A stretch of DNA of 64,000 nt from AP-15 sp963698995 (GCA_963698995.1 CAVOTD010000067.1:1-64000); one strand, 5' to 3'. Numbered from the stretch's first letter, positions 8,499-18,851 are shown. Notes: generated by a model not told the origin, from the sequence alone. Program-made: numbers and translations.

Positions 8499-8876
8499 TC
8501 AATCCACATGCTTTGGTATATTCACATTGCGAAGTTTTAGATCCATTATGCATCGGAATTGATGCAGCCCTCTAAGCGAGAGCATAGAATTGAACGTGCT
8601 TATGGCAATCGGACGGTCACCCTTTACAGCGCCGACACGACGGATCGAGAGGTTCCGTAACGTATCATCCAAATTTAAGGTTGCGATGAGGCTGACTGTT
8701 CCAGAAGCAGTCGTGCAGTCTATATTCACCTCGTGGAAATAAAAGATTGAAAAGTCTTCAGAAGAGAACTTGTCTTCAGCGGCATCAAAAGGCCTAGGAT
8801 CTTCGGAGCACGCAAACTCGATGCCGTTTGCCAACAACCCTTGAATTGCATTCTGAAACCATACATTCGTCATCAC
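8499..8876 (-). CDS. Unknown protein coupled to HEPN-like partner
   Basis: A 125-residue protein I do not recognise. It is mixed alpha/beta in appearance, with an acidic middle (SEDPRPFDAAEDKFSSED) and no signal peptide or membrane segment. Its first ATG overlaps the stop codon of the upstream gene (ATGATGA arrangement at 8873-8876), so the two are almost certainly co-translated. Base composition is about 52% GC, like the rest of the island. The coupling suggests a partner or regulator for the larger protein, but no sequence feature proves this. Confidence 0.6.
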   Translation of the reverse strand: MMTNVWFQNAIQGLLANGIEFACSEDPRPFDAAEDKFSSEDFSIFYFHEVNIDCTTASGTVSLIATLNLDDTLRNLSIRRVGAVKGDRPIAISTFNSMLSLRGLHQFRCIMDLKLRNVNIPKHVD

Positions 8877-9712
8877 GGCACTTTGCCGCCAAGTGCGTAC
8901 TGCTGGTTTAGAACCTCTCGGCAGAAGCGCGTCAGGTTAGAGCAGGCACGAGCTACGTCTTCTTCAGGGATGCCTTCGTGCGGCTTCGTCCCGCTAGACT
9001 TCTTCGCATGAAATAGACGCAAACGCACATTAATGTATTGGCCGTCGATGAATGCGCTGACTGGATCAGTCGACGGACCTTGAATGAACCCAGTAAGATT
9101 AACCTTTTTCCCGATCTCGCGCATAGCGCGGAGCATCCATGTGCGTTCCCCCTCTTTACGTTTTATCGGATAGAGGCCCTCAAGAAGCGCCTCGAATGCG
9201 AGAAAAATGTAACGATAGGCGTCGAAGACATCGTTTCGTGTCTGTGAAAGCCGGTAATATCGCAGCACCGGCATCCACCTCATGGGGGCAGCGCTCTGCG
9301 ACCTTACCGCCCCGCTCTCGTCGATCACCGACACCTCAATTGGTCCCATTCGCACACTAAATGGAGCAACAGTATGATAAGTAAGTTCCCTCCTGCCGCC
9401 ACCAGACGTCAAAATTAGATAATCGCCCAGTGACTTGATTTCTAACGGGTCATTGAATTTGAAGCATATTCGGTCGAGAACTTCTTCAACCGCTGCTTGG
9501 GCATCACGCAAAGCATCAATCTCGCTTACCACCGCTTTGCAACGAGCTACCACCGCGTCCTGACTTCGGTTAAGCTCAACCTCCCAATCTGAGCCCTGAG
9601 GAGTGACCAGAAAATCAGAGCCCGGTTTGGTCTTTAGCCAGAAGGCTACCGCGGCGGGGCGTCCGTTCCCGTCGAGCCCCGTATCCATCGATAAGGTACC
9701 AATCTTCGGCAT
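8873..9712 (-). CDS. HEPN-like domain protein (unknown family)
   Basis: A 279-residue cytosolic protein. Residues 1-150 look beta-rich; residues 160-279 look all-helical and end in a block with INVRLRLFHAKKSSG, which contains R-x4-H, the arrangement found in HEPN ribonuclease-type domains, preceded by a helix YRYIFLAFEALLEGLYP. This resembles ApeA- or MauJ-type C-terminal helical domains, known from defence or toxin contexts. The assignment rests on pattern only. It is the first gene of a two-gene overlapping unit and lies in an AT-richer island with mobile-element remnants. Confidence 0.5.
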   Translation of the reverse strand: MPKIGTLSMDTGLDGNGRPAAVAFWLKTKPGSDFLVTPQGSDWEVELNRSQDAVVARCKAVVSEIDALRDAQAAVEEVLDRICFKFNDPLEIKSLGDYLILTSGGGRRELTYHTVAPFSVRMGPIEVSVIDESGAVRSQSAAPMRWMPVLRYYRLSQTRNDVFDAYRYIFLAFEALLEGLYPIKRKEGERTWMLRAMREIGKKVNLTGFIQGPSTDPVSAFIDGQYINVRLRLFHAKKSSGTKPHEGIPEEDVARACSNLTRFCREVLNQQYALGGKVP

Positions 9713-9923
9713 AATACAGCCTTCGACTACTTAACAGCTCAGTGGCACCCCCGGGATGGCCAGGGTACTTGCGACCGGGGTGCGCTGCTCCGCTCTTCGG
9801 CGGAAGCACAACGCGGCAGCCATGGGGAAATTGGAGTGCGCAGCTGCGCTCGCAAGCTCGCGCAGTCGCATAATCTCCGTTAAGTAAAAACTTTTCGGGT
9901 ATTCGCAAATCCTCCTGTTAAGA

Positions 9924-10238
9924 TTAAAACCTCTCCTCCACGCCTTTTGTTTTATATTCGGAACATTCAGGTGGGCTGACAGGGGAATACTCGCCCGGTT
10001 CGGCCTTTATTTCGACGCGTCGGACAAAAGATATTGGTGGGAGGTGTCCCCGTCGCTGGAGAATAACTTGCTTCAGAACAGCTCGCAACCACGCCGCGTC
10101 ACTTTGCTGAACGCCGAGCGCGTCTCGAAATACCCGCGCCTTGTGTCGGCCACGGGGATGGGACGGATTGAGGCAATACTCCCTGATCTTGCGAATATCG
10201 ATGATCGCCTGATCGCCGCGTGGGAGACGTGCGGTCAT
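9924..10238 (-). CDS. DUF6883-like protein, C-terminus atypical
   Basis: A 104-residue protein whose first half, IIDIRKIREYCLNPSHPRGR and HKARVFRDALGV, follows the DUF6883 pattern (short helix, Y.LNP.HP.G.HKA..F). The usual second half, a beta-rich segment ending in a conserved Trp/Val strand, is not recognisable here; instead the chain reads RRGHLPPISFVRRVEIK and ends. A frameshift near residue 58 or simple divergence could explain this. DUF6883 genes often sit beside small partner genes in toxin-antitoxin-like pairs, but I see no partner. Function unknown. Confidence 0.45.
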   Translation of the reverse strand: MTARLPRGDQAIIDIRKIREYCLNPSHPRGRHKARVFRDALGVQQSDAAWLRAVLKQVILQRRGHLPPISFVRRVEIKAEPGEYSPVSPPECSEYKTKGVEERF

Positions 10239-10294
10239 TCGACGGTCATGGATGGGTATCGCTTTCGCTCAACCCACCTTACGAACGGGTGGGG

Positions 10295-11050
10295 TCAATC
10301 GACGCCGACTGCGCTACCCAATGTCTCGCCGATCGAGCGGTTGAGCACGAGGTCGGCAATGGCGTCGAGGCCGGTCGGCTCGCGGTTGATGATCACCAGG
10401 GTCGCGCCGTTGCGTTTGGCCAGTTCAGGGAACCCGGCTGCCGGGTAGACCACCAGGGAAGAGCCGGCGACGATGAACAAATCGGCGGCCACTGTCTCGA
10501 TTTCGGCTCGCCGCATCGCCTCGACCGGCATCCCCTGGCCAAAGGAGATTGTCGCGGTCTTGACGAAGCCGCCGCAGCTCTCGCAGACCGGCGGTTCCTC
10601 GTCACGCTCGAAGGCGATGCGCAGGGCCGCGAGCTCATAGCGGGTTTTGCAGTCGAGGCAATGTGCGTAAGTCGTATTGCCGTGCAATTCGACGACCTGG
10701 TCGTCGGCGACCCCGGAGGCCTGATGCAACCCGTCGATATTCTGGGTGATCACCGCAGCGACCTTGCCGCGGCGAACCAGTTCGGCTACCGCGCGGTGGC
10801 CGCGGTTCGGCGACGCGCCGCGAAACGTTTCTTCCATGGCAAAGCGCCGCCGCCAAGTCTCGCGCCGAGCCTCCTCCGACCGAAGAAAATCGGCAAAATC
10901 GATCGGCGCCATGCGCGTCCAAATCCCGCCGGGACTGCGGAAATCGGGAATTCCGGATTCCGTGCTGATCCCGGCGCCGGTGAATACGACGGCGCGCTGC
11001 GCCGGCGCGATCACCTGGGCGAGCTCGGTAATTTCCTGGTCGAACGGCAT
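10295..11050 (-). CDS. Sir2-family NAD-dependent deacylase
   Basis: A 251-residue sirtuin of the CobB size class. It removes acyl groups from lysine residues with cleavage of NAD, giving nicotinamide and O-acyl-ADP-ribose. The motifs are clear: VVFTGAGISTESGIPDFR for the nucleotide, VITQNIDGLHQASG, catalytic His in VVELHGN, a zinc site with CLDC and CESC pairs, and AGSSLVVYPAAGFP and INREPT. I chose ATG 11050 (MPFDQEITELAQ) because the longer reading adds a Cys-rich, unsupported leader and would overlap the divergent methyltransferase start. Confidence 0.92.
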   Translation of the reverse strand: MPFDQEITELAQVIAPAQRAVVFTGAGISTESGIPDFRSPGGIWTRMAPIDFADFLRSEEARRETWRRRFAMEETFRGASPNRGHRAVAELVRRGKVAAVITQNIDGLHQASGVADDQVVELHGNTTYAHCLDCKTRYELAALRIAFERDEEPPVCESCGGFVKTATISFGQGMPVEAMRRAEIETVAADLFIVAGSSLVVYPAAGFPELAKRNGATLVIINREPTGLDAIADLVLNRSIGETLGSAVGVD

Positions 11051-11108
11051 GGCGCTACTTTGGCAAATGTCGCACGACGCGCCAAGCCCGCCGTGTAATG
11101 CTGAAGCG

Positions 11109-12008
11109 GTGAGCCTTCGCACCGCCTATCTCGCCGCCGAGGGGTTTGTCGATCAACTCGCATGCGAGCTCGGCACGATCGACATCAGGCAGGGCCGCCT
11201 CCTGATCGCCGCGGGGCCGCCGCGCTCCGCGGCATGGGCGGCGAATATCTGGCTCGAGCCGCAGCAGATCGCGATCGCCTCGATTTCTGACGCGGCGGCA
11301 AAGCTGCGGGCGATCCAGCGCAATTGGGCGCTTTATGCACCTCGCTGGCATCGCCGCGCCACCTTGATCCAGCAAGCGATGCCGAAGGTCTCGGCCAAAC
11401 CGCTGGTCTTCGGTGAAGCGCCGCCGACCGCGGCGCTCGGCTTGTGGACCCTGCTCGATGCCGAGACGATGCGCGGCGCGCCGCGCTGCACCAGCCCCTT
11501 CCCCAACGGCGAAATCCATTTTGTCGAGGACCACATCGGGCCGCCGAGCCGGGCCTACCTGAAGCTGTGGGAGGCGCTGACCCTGATCGGGTGCCGGCCC
11601 GGGCCGGGCGAGGTTTGTCTCGATGTCGGTGCCAGTCCAGGCGGCTGGAGCTGGGCATTGCAAAGGATGGGCGCGCAGGTGATCAGCGTCGACAAGGCGC
11701 CGCTAGCGCCCGAAATCGCCAGACTGCCCGGGATCGAGCACCGGCGCCAGAGCGCCTTGGCATTGGACCCCGACACGATAGGGCCCGCTCGACTGGCTGT
11801 TTTCGGACTGGTGTGCTATCCGGCGCCGCTCCTTGGGCTGGTCGAGCGCTGGCTTGCCGCCCGGACCTGCCGTCACTTTGTCTGCACGATCAAGTTCCAG
11901 GGCCACACCGACCAAGAGACTGCCCAACGCTTCGCCGCCATTCCAGGCTCTCAGCTTCGCCACCTCTTCCACAACACGCACGAGCTGACCTGGATCAAGA
12001 TGGGTTAG
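11109..12008 (+). CDS. FtsJ-fold SAM-dependent RNA methyltransferase (RlmM-like)
   Basis: A 299-residue protein with an N-terminal part (residues 1-150, SLRTAYLAAEGFVDQLACEL) resembling the RlmM substrate-binding region and a C-terminal Rossmann methyltransferase. The SAM motif is VCLDVGASPGGWSWAL, followed by VISVDKAPL and the conserved lysine in CTIKFQGHTD. RlmM methylates the 2'-hydroxyl of C2498 in 23S rRNA; this protein is shorter than the E. coli enzyme, so the exact target is inferred. Start GTG 11109 avoids overlap with the divergent sirtuin gene; the frame stays open upstream only as antisense to that gene. Confidence 0.8.
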   Translation: MSLRTAYLAAEGFVDQLACELGTIDIRQGRLLIAAGPPRSAAWAANIWLEPQQIAIASISDAAAKLRAIQRNWALYAPRWHRRATLIQQAMPKVSAKPLVFGEAPPTAALGLWTLLDAETMRGAPRCTSPFPNGEIHFVEDHIGPPSRAYLKLWEALTLIGCRPGPGEVCLDVGASPGGWSWALQRMGAQVISVDKAPLAPEIARLPGIEHRRQSALALDPDTIGPARLAVFGLVCYPAPLLGLVERWLAARTCRHFVCTIKFQGHTDQETAQRFAAIPGSQLRHLFHNTHELTWIKMG

Positions 12009-12030
12009 AATTAGGTGGCGCCGTCTAGGA

Positions 12031-12090
12031 CGTCATTCCGGCGAATGCCGGAATCCAGTGCTCCTGGACCCCGGCCTTCGCCGGGGCGAC
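12031..12090. repeat. Dispersed palindromic repeat, copy 2
   Basis: A compact version of the repeat at 4561-4642. Left arm CGTCATTCCGGCGAATGCCG and right arm GGCCTTCGCCGGGGCGAC flank AATCCAGTGCTCCTGGACC. It lies between the methyltransferase gene and the next SDR gene and could form two small hairpins in RNA. Confidence 0.75.
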
Positions 12091-12136
12091 ATAGAGATGC
12101 GGAGTGCTCGGTGGGAAAGCGTGAGAGGAGAGTGGA

Positions 12137-12919
12137 ATGGAACTCGGCTTGAGGGGACGCAAGGCGCTGGTGACGGGCGCGTCAAAGGGGATCGGGCGCG
12201 CCTGCGCCGAGGTGCTGGCCGAGGAGGGCTGCGACATCGTCCTGGTGTCGCGCACCGCCGCCGATCTCGAGATGGTCAAGGCGAAGATCGTCGGCCAGCA
12301 CAATGTCGCCGTGCAGTTTTATCCGCTGGACCTCTCCGACAGTCGCAATGTTGACAAGCTGGCTGCGGAATGCGCCGACATTGATATCCTCGTCAACAAT
12401 GCGGGGGCGATCCCGGGCGGCAACATCGACGCGGTTCACGAGGCGCGCTGGCGCACCGCCTGGGACTTGAAGGTGTTCGGCTACATCAACATGACGCGGC
12501 GCTTCTATGCGCTGATGCGCGAACGCAAAAAGGGCGTGATCGTCAACATCCTCGGGGCCGCCGGTGAAAACCCCGATTTCGACTACATTGCCGGCTCCGC
12601 CGGGAACGCCTCGCTGATGGCGTTTACTCGGGCGATGGGCGGCACGGCCCCGCGCGACGGACTGCGCGTCGTCGGCATCAACCCCGGCCCGGTCATGACC
12701 GACCGGCTCGTCACCTTGATGCGCACCCGCGCGCAGGCCCAGTTTGGCGACGCCGAACGGTGGACCGACTATATGAAGCCGCTGGCCTTCGGCCGCGCCG
12801 CCAAGCCCGAGGAGATCGGCTGGATGGCCGCCTTCCTGGCCTCGGACCTCTCCGCCTACTCGACCGGCTCGATCATCACGGTCGACGGCGGCGGGTCGAG
12901 CCGCCGTTCGGCGCTTTGA
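12137..12919 (+). CDS. SDR-family protein lacking the catalytic lysine
   Basis: A 260-residue short-chain dehydrogenase/reductase-fold protein. The nucleotide motif TGASKGIGRAC (residues 14-24), DILVNNAGAIPGG and the C-terminal GSIITVDGGGSSRRS are typical. The active-site region is not: where the family has N-S ... Y-x-x-x-K, this protein has VNILGAAGENPDFDYIAGSA, so the Tyr is followed by Ser at the +4 position instead of Lys, and the usual Ser is replaced. It may therefore bind NAD(P) without normal dehydrogenase chemistry, or use a different proton relay. Start ATG 12137 follows GAGAGGAG. It is convergent with livM, with an eight-base gap. Confidence 0.85.
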   Translation: MELGLRGRKALVTGASKGIGRACAEVLAEEGCDIVLVSRTAADLEMVKAKIVGQHNVAVQFYPLDLSDSRNVDKLAAECADIDILVNNAGAIPGGNIDAVHEARWRTAWDLKVFGYINMTRRFYALMRERKKGVIVNILGAAGENPDFDYIAGSAGNASLMAFTRAMGGTAPRDGLRVVGINPGPVMTDRLVTLMRTRAQAQFGDAERWTDYMKPLAFGRAAKPEEIGWMAAFLASDLSAYSTGSIITVDGGGSSRRSAL

Positions 12920-12926
12920 GGGCGAA

Positions 12927-13880
12927 CTATTCGTTGAGCCAGCGCCGCGCGAAGCCGAGCAGCCCCTGCGGCATGAAAATGACCATCGCGACAAAGATCA
13001 GGCCGAGCGGGATCAGGTAGAACTCGGTGAAATAGCGTGACAGCGCCTCGCGGAGCAGCAGAAAAAAAGCCGCACCGACGATTGGTCCGACCAACGTACC
13101 GATGCCGCCGATGACATTGAAGATCACGACTTCGCCCGAGACCAGAAAAAACACGAAGTCGGGTGCGGCGAATTGGTTCTGCAGCGCGTAGAGAACCCCA
13201 GCGAGACCGGCAAACAACCCGGAGAGCATGACCGCGACGATCTTATAGCGCTGGATCGGATAGCCGATCGCTCGGGTGCGGGCCTCGTTTTCGCGGATCG
13301 ACTGCAAGACCATGCCGAAAGGCGACTGGGTGATGCGGCGCAGAAGCAAATAGGACGCCGCGACCACGGCCAGCACAAACCAATGCAATGTCACGCCCGT
13401 GAAGCGCGTCGAGAAAAGGCCGGGTATGGCCAAGGCCGGCCGGCTGAAGGTCAAGCCGTTTTCGCCGCCTGTCACTGCGGTCCAAGTAAAAATAATTACA
13501 TAAAAGATCTGAGAGAAAATCAGTGTCGTGATCGCGAAGTAAATATCGCGCAGCCGTGTCGAGAAATAGGCGACGAACCCGCCGGCCGCCGCGGCGGCGG
13601 CGAGCCCGTAGAGCAGTGCAAGCCAAAGACTGGGTGGGGTGACGGTGAGCAGCGCGGCCGCGGCGCCGTACATGCCGAGACCGAAGAAGGCCGAGTGGCC
13701 GAACGACACCATGCCGGTATAGCCGATCAGGATGTCGGACGACATGGCTAGCAGGCCCCAGATCAGGATCTCGGTCAGAAATCGCCGCCAGAATTCCGGC
13801 AATGCCAGCGGCGCGACGATCAGCAGTGCGAGGACGAAGAAAAAGCCGGTCCAAAAAACGGCGGTGTGGCGCCGGCTCAT
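12927..13880 (-). CDS. livM: Branched-chain amino-acid ABC transporter permease
   Basis: The 317-residue LivM-type inner-membrane permease. It has eight or more hydrophobic segments and the family motifs GYTGMVSFGHSAFFGLGMYG and, near the end, NVIGGIGTLVGPIVGAAFF. I start it at 13880 (MSRRHTAVFWTG), which overlaps the livH stop by four bases; a longer frame would add a non-hydrophobic leader antisense to nothing useful. Last gene of the livK-G-F-H-M unit. Substrate may be a branched-chain amino acid or a related compound such as an amide or urea; the permease sequence does not decide this. Confidence 0.88.
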   Translation of the reverse strand: MSRRHTAVFWTGFFFVLALLIVAPLALPEFWRRFLTEILIWGLLAMSSDILIGYTGMVSFGHSAFFGLGMYGAAAALLTVTPPSLWLALLYGLAAAAAAGGFVAYFSTRLRDIYFAITTLIFSQIFYVIIFTWTAVTGGENGLTFSRPALAIPGLFSTRFTGVTLHWFVLAVVAASYLLLRRITQSPFGMVLQSIRENEARTRAIGYPIQRYKIVAVMLSGLFAGLAGVLYALQNQFAAPDFVFFLVSGEVVIFNVIGGIGTLVGPIVGAAFFLLLREALSRYFTEFYLIPLGLIFVAMVIFMPQGLLGFARRWLNE

Positions 13881-14749
13881 CGCGGCGTTGCGGCGAAGAG
13901 GCCGGTGGGCCGGAACAGCAGGGTCAGTATCAGAACGACAAACGAGACGATGACCGCCTGGGCCGGGCTGACCCAAAGCGAGGCATAGGCTTCGAGCAGG
14001 CTGATAAAGATCGCCGCGAGGATCGAGCCGCCGAGATTACCCATGCCGCCCACCACGACGACAATGAAGGCCCGCAGGATCCAGTCCGACCCCATCGCAT
14101 GATCGACGCCGACGAGCGGGCCGAACAATACGCCGCTTGCGCCAGCCATTGCCGAGCCGATGGCGAAGACAACCATCAACACCCACGGCACCGGGATGCC
14201 CATCGCCTGCGCCATGATCCGGTCCTGGGTCGTCGCACGGATCCAGATCCCCCAGGTGCCGAATTTGAGAAACACCCAAAAGGCGCCAATGATCGCCGCC
14301 GAGAGCAGAGCGATCAACAGCCGGTACAGCGGGTAATCGAGGTAGAATAGCGTGATGTGGCCGCCGAACGGCTCCGGAAGCTTCCGTGCCACCGGGCCGA
14401 ATTGCCACAGCGCGTAATTTTGCAATACCAGCGAGATGCCGAAGGTGGCCAGGATCGTCGTCAACGGGTCGCGGCCAATCAGCGGGCGCAATGTCACTAG
14501 ATAGACAGCCGCCCCGAGCAGCGCTATTGCGAGGCTGGCGGCAATCAGCGCAATCCAAAAGCTGTGGGTGACCGCGAAAGTGAGCACCCCGACATAGGCG
14601 CCGAGCATCAAGAATTCGCCGTGCGCGAAATTGACCACATCCATGATGCCGAAAATCAAGGTCAGGCCGGAGGCGACAAGCGCCAGGATCATGCCGCTGA
14701 CGATGCCGTTCAGGGTCTGGATCAGGATCTGAGCCAAAGAAACGCCCAT
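13877..14749 (-). CDS. livH: Branched-chain amino-acid ABC transporter permease
   Basis: The 290-residue LivH-type permease, pairing with LivM to form the channel. It begins MGVSLAQILIQTLNGIVSGM and carries the typical LALVASGLTLIFGIMDVVNF, AHGEFLMLGAYV and GGMGNLGGSILAAI blocks, with seven to eight membrane segments. It follows livF after 149 bases that contain a palindromic repeat, and overlaps livM by four bases. Confidence 0.9.
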   Translation of the reverse strand: MGVSLAQILIQTLNGIVSGMILALVASGLTLIFGIMDVVNFAHGEFLMLGAYVGVLTFAVTHSFWIALIAASLAIALLGAAVYLVTLRPLIGRDPLTTILATFGISLVLQNYALWQFGPVARKLPEPFGGHITLFYLDYPLYRLLIALLSAAIIGAFWVFLKFGTWGIWIRATTQDRIMAQAMGIPVPWVLMVVFAIGSAMAGASGVLFGPLVGVDHAMGSDWILRAFIVVVVGGMGNLGGSILAAIFISLLEAYASLWVSPAQAVIVSFVVLILTLLFRPTGLFAATPR

Positions 14750-14777
14750 GCTGCTCCTTTTTTTCCAACGGCTAACC

Positions 14778-14881
14778 CGTCATTCCCGCGGATGCGGGAA
14801 TCCAGAGCGGCCGGGCTCCAACGGCTGCCCCCTGTTCAAGCCAAGGGCAGGCTCTGGACCCCCGCTTTCGCGGGGGTGACG
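14778..14881. repeat. Dispersed palindromic repeat, copy 3, inside liv operon
   Basis: Arms CGTCATTCCCGCGGATGCGG and CCGCTTTCGCGGGGGTGACG bracket a central second palindrome (AATCCAGAG ... CTCTGGACC-like). It is the same element as at 4561 and 12031. It lies in the gap between livF and livH, so if the liv genes are one transcript it would fold into a large hairpin within the message and might adjust relative expression of the permease genes. Confidence 0.75.
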
Positions 14882-14898
14882 GTGACCAACACTGAGCA

Positions 14899-15632
<734 letters not shown>

Positions 15633-15636
<4 letters not shown>

Positions 15637-16406
15637 GTCTTCAGATAGACCTCGAGCACGCGCGGGTTGGACTGGATCTCCTCCGGCGTCCCTTCCGCGA
15701 GCACCTCACCGTAGTGAAGCACGCTGATCCGCTGGGCCAACTCCATGACGACTTGCATGTCGTGCTCGACGATCAGGATCGTCAGGCCGCTTGCGATATG
15801 ACGCACCAGATCCATCGTTTCATGAGTTTCCGCAGCGCTCATCCCCGCCGTCGGTTCGTCGAGACACAAGAGCTGGGGTTCGGTCGCAAGCGCGATGCCA
15901 ATTTCGAGATTGCGCTGCTCGCCATGCGACAGATTGGCGGCGAGCGCGGCCGCCTTATCGCGCAACCCGACTGCCGCAAGGGCCGCTTCGGCCTTTTCGG
16001 CGATATCGCGGTGGTCGCGGTGGTGGGTGAGGAGGCTCCAGCCGTGCCGGCGCGACTGCGCGGCGATGCGGACGTTCTCGAAGGCGCTGGCATTGGGCAG
16101 GATGTTGGTGATCTGATAGGAGCGGGCGATACCTTTCTGCGAAATGCGGTCCGGCGACAACCCGGTGATGTCCTCGCCGTTGAACCGGATATGGCCCGAT
16201 GAGGGGCGCAACACCCCGGTTAGGCAATTGAAAAAGGTGCTCTTGCCGGCGCCGTTCGGACCGATGATGGCGTGGATCTCGCCGGCCGCTACGGAGAAAT
16301 TGACGTTGTTGAGCGCAGAAAGGCCGCCGAAGCGGACCGCCAGATCCTCGGTGCGCAGGAGTGGCGTCGCGGTCGCCGCCGCGTCGCCCGCCCGCTCGTC
16401 GGCCAT
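15633..16406 (-). CDS. livG: Branched-chain amino-acid ABC transporter ATPase
   Basis: The 257-residue LivG-type ATPase. Walker A is AIIGPNGAGKSTFFN, the signature is NLSHGEQRNLEIGIAL (the LSHGEQ form typical of LivG), Walker B is LLCLDEPTAGM, and LIVEHDMQVVM holds the switch histidine. It follows the substrate-binding protein gene directly, with the livK stop abutting its start, and overlaps livF. It belongs to the five-gene liv unit. Confidence 0.93.
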
Positions 16407-17681
16407 CTAGGCAGTAAACGCGCAGGCCGGCGGCACTAACGTCTTCTCCTTTGGAACGGTCGCGAGGATGTGATATTTGCCGTCCTTGATCTCGAAGATG
16501 AACTCGCGCACGAACGCCTGGTGGTCTTCCTTGCGCAGCAGCTTGTCGCCTTGCGGGAAGTCGTAGCCCTCCTTCATCTCCAGCCCTTCGAGCGCGGCGA
16601 TCAGTTTTGGCGTGTCGGCGGGGCCTTGGAAACCGGATTTCTCGACGCCGAGCTTCAGCGCGTTGACCGCCTCGTAATTCGACTGGACATAGCGGTCGGG
16701 CAACGGTCCCGACGGATCGATCTTCTTCAGCCGGGCGAGCGCATCGTCGAAGAAGGCATGGTGGTAGGGCGTATCAAGCGGCGGGTCGAACACCGGCACG
16801 TACCGATCGATGCCGACAAAGCCTTCGATCTTCTTGCCGAGCGCCGGCAGATTGGTCGAGGTCGTGACAGCCCCGTCGCCGGCCCATCGGTATTTGTTGA
16901 GGCCGAGGTCATAGGCCTGATTGCCGAATTTTATCGCGTCGCCACCGAAGAGGATGATCATTATCCCGTCGAAATTGCCGCTGATCTTCGACAGGAACGG
17001 CGTCATGTCGGGGGTACCGAGCGGAATGCCGGTGGTGCCGACGACCTCGCCGCCATTCGTTTTGATCCCGTCTGCATAGGCCGCGCGGGTCGACTGGCCC
17101 CAGGAGTAGTCGGCATAGACGATGTGCCATTTCTTGCCGATCTGGCCGACGAGATAAGGAGTGAACGCCTTGGCCTGCGCCGGAGCGAAGTCGAAGGTGC
17201 GGAAGGTGTAGCGGTTGCACTTGCTGGTGGTCAGCGTCGTGTCGAGGCAGACCCCGATCATATTGACGATCTTGTGCTCCTCCCATACCGGCGAGCAAGC
17301 GAGGCAGATGTTGGACAGAAAGCCGCCGACATGGAAGTCGATATTGTCGTCCGTAACCAGCTTCTCGACCGCGCGGCGCCCGGTGTCAGGCTTTGATTCA
17401 TCGTCGGCAGCGATCAGCTGGACAGGTCGGCCGAGGATGCCGCCCGATTTGTTGATGCGGTCGACGGCCATCTGAACGCCGATCAGCGCCGTCTTGCCGC
17501 CCGAGGCGGCGACACCGGTCAGCGGCTGCGCGGTGCCAAGGCGATATGGCTTAGCCTCGCCGAGGGCGGCGCGCCATGGCGCCGAGACCAGCATCGTTGC
17601 GCCGAGCCCAACGGCGCTGCCCGCCACGCTCCACCGCAAGACCCGGCGGCGGGTAACCCGTGCGTTCTCATTGTGAGACAT
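16407..17681 (-). CDS. Periplasmic amino-acid-type substrate-binding protein (Tat signal)
   Basis: A 424-residue LivK/AmiC-family binding protein and the first gene of the liv unit. The N-terminus carries VTRRRVLRWSVAGSAVGLG, a twin-arginine pattern, followed by a cleavage region before EAKPYRLGTAQPLTG, where the periplasmic domain starts. Family features include the receptor-type blocks RINKSGGILGRPVQLI and DDESKPDTGRRAVEKL. This subgroup transports amino acids, amides or urea. Tat rather than Sec export is seen in some alphaproteobacterial members. Ligand unknown. Confidence 0.85.
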   Translation of the reverse strand: MSHNENARVTRRRVLRWSVAGSAVGLGATMLVSAPWRAALGEAKPYRLGTAQPLTGVAASGGKTALIGVQMAVDRINKSGGILGRPVQLIAADDESKPDTGRRAVEKLVTDDNIDFHVGGFLSNICLACSPVWEEHKIVNMIGVCLDTTLTTSKCNRYTFRTFDFAPAQAKAFTPYLVGQIGKKWHIVYADYSWGQSTRAAYADGIKTNGGEVVGTTGIPLGTPDMTPFLSKISGNFDGIMIILFGGDAIKFGNQAYDLGLNKYRWAGDGAVTTSTNLPALGKKIEGFVGIDRYVPVFDPPLDTPYHHAFFDDALARLKKIDPSGPLPDRYVQSNYEAVNALKLGVEKSGFQGPADTPKLIAALEGLEMKEGYDFPQGDKLLRKEDHQAFVREFIFEIKDGKYHILATVPKEKTLVPPACAFTA

Positions 17682-17840
17682 CAGTAGCCCCTTCCCTGTT
17701 CTGCCGGGACAGATTTCCCGTCATTGTCACAAACAGATTAGCGGCGAGCCGGGGGAGCGTCCGTCGCCGCAGTCGCCTGGGAATACCTACTCTAAGTTGC
17801 GGGGAGTTGGCAACGATCGGTCCGGCGGGACGGGTCGGGC

Positions 17841-18851
<1,011 letters not shown>

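Noticed and set aside
9615..9908. Possible 97-residue gene upstream of the HEPN-like protein
   Set aside because: It overlaps the start of that gene by about 100 bases in another frame and resembles nothing known.
10746..11108. Longer N-terminus for the FtsJ-type methyltransferase
   Set aside because: It lies antisense to the sirtuin gene and has no similarity to the family; GTG 11109 fits the family start.
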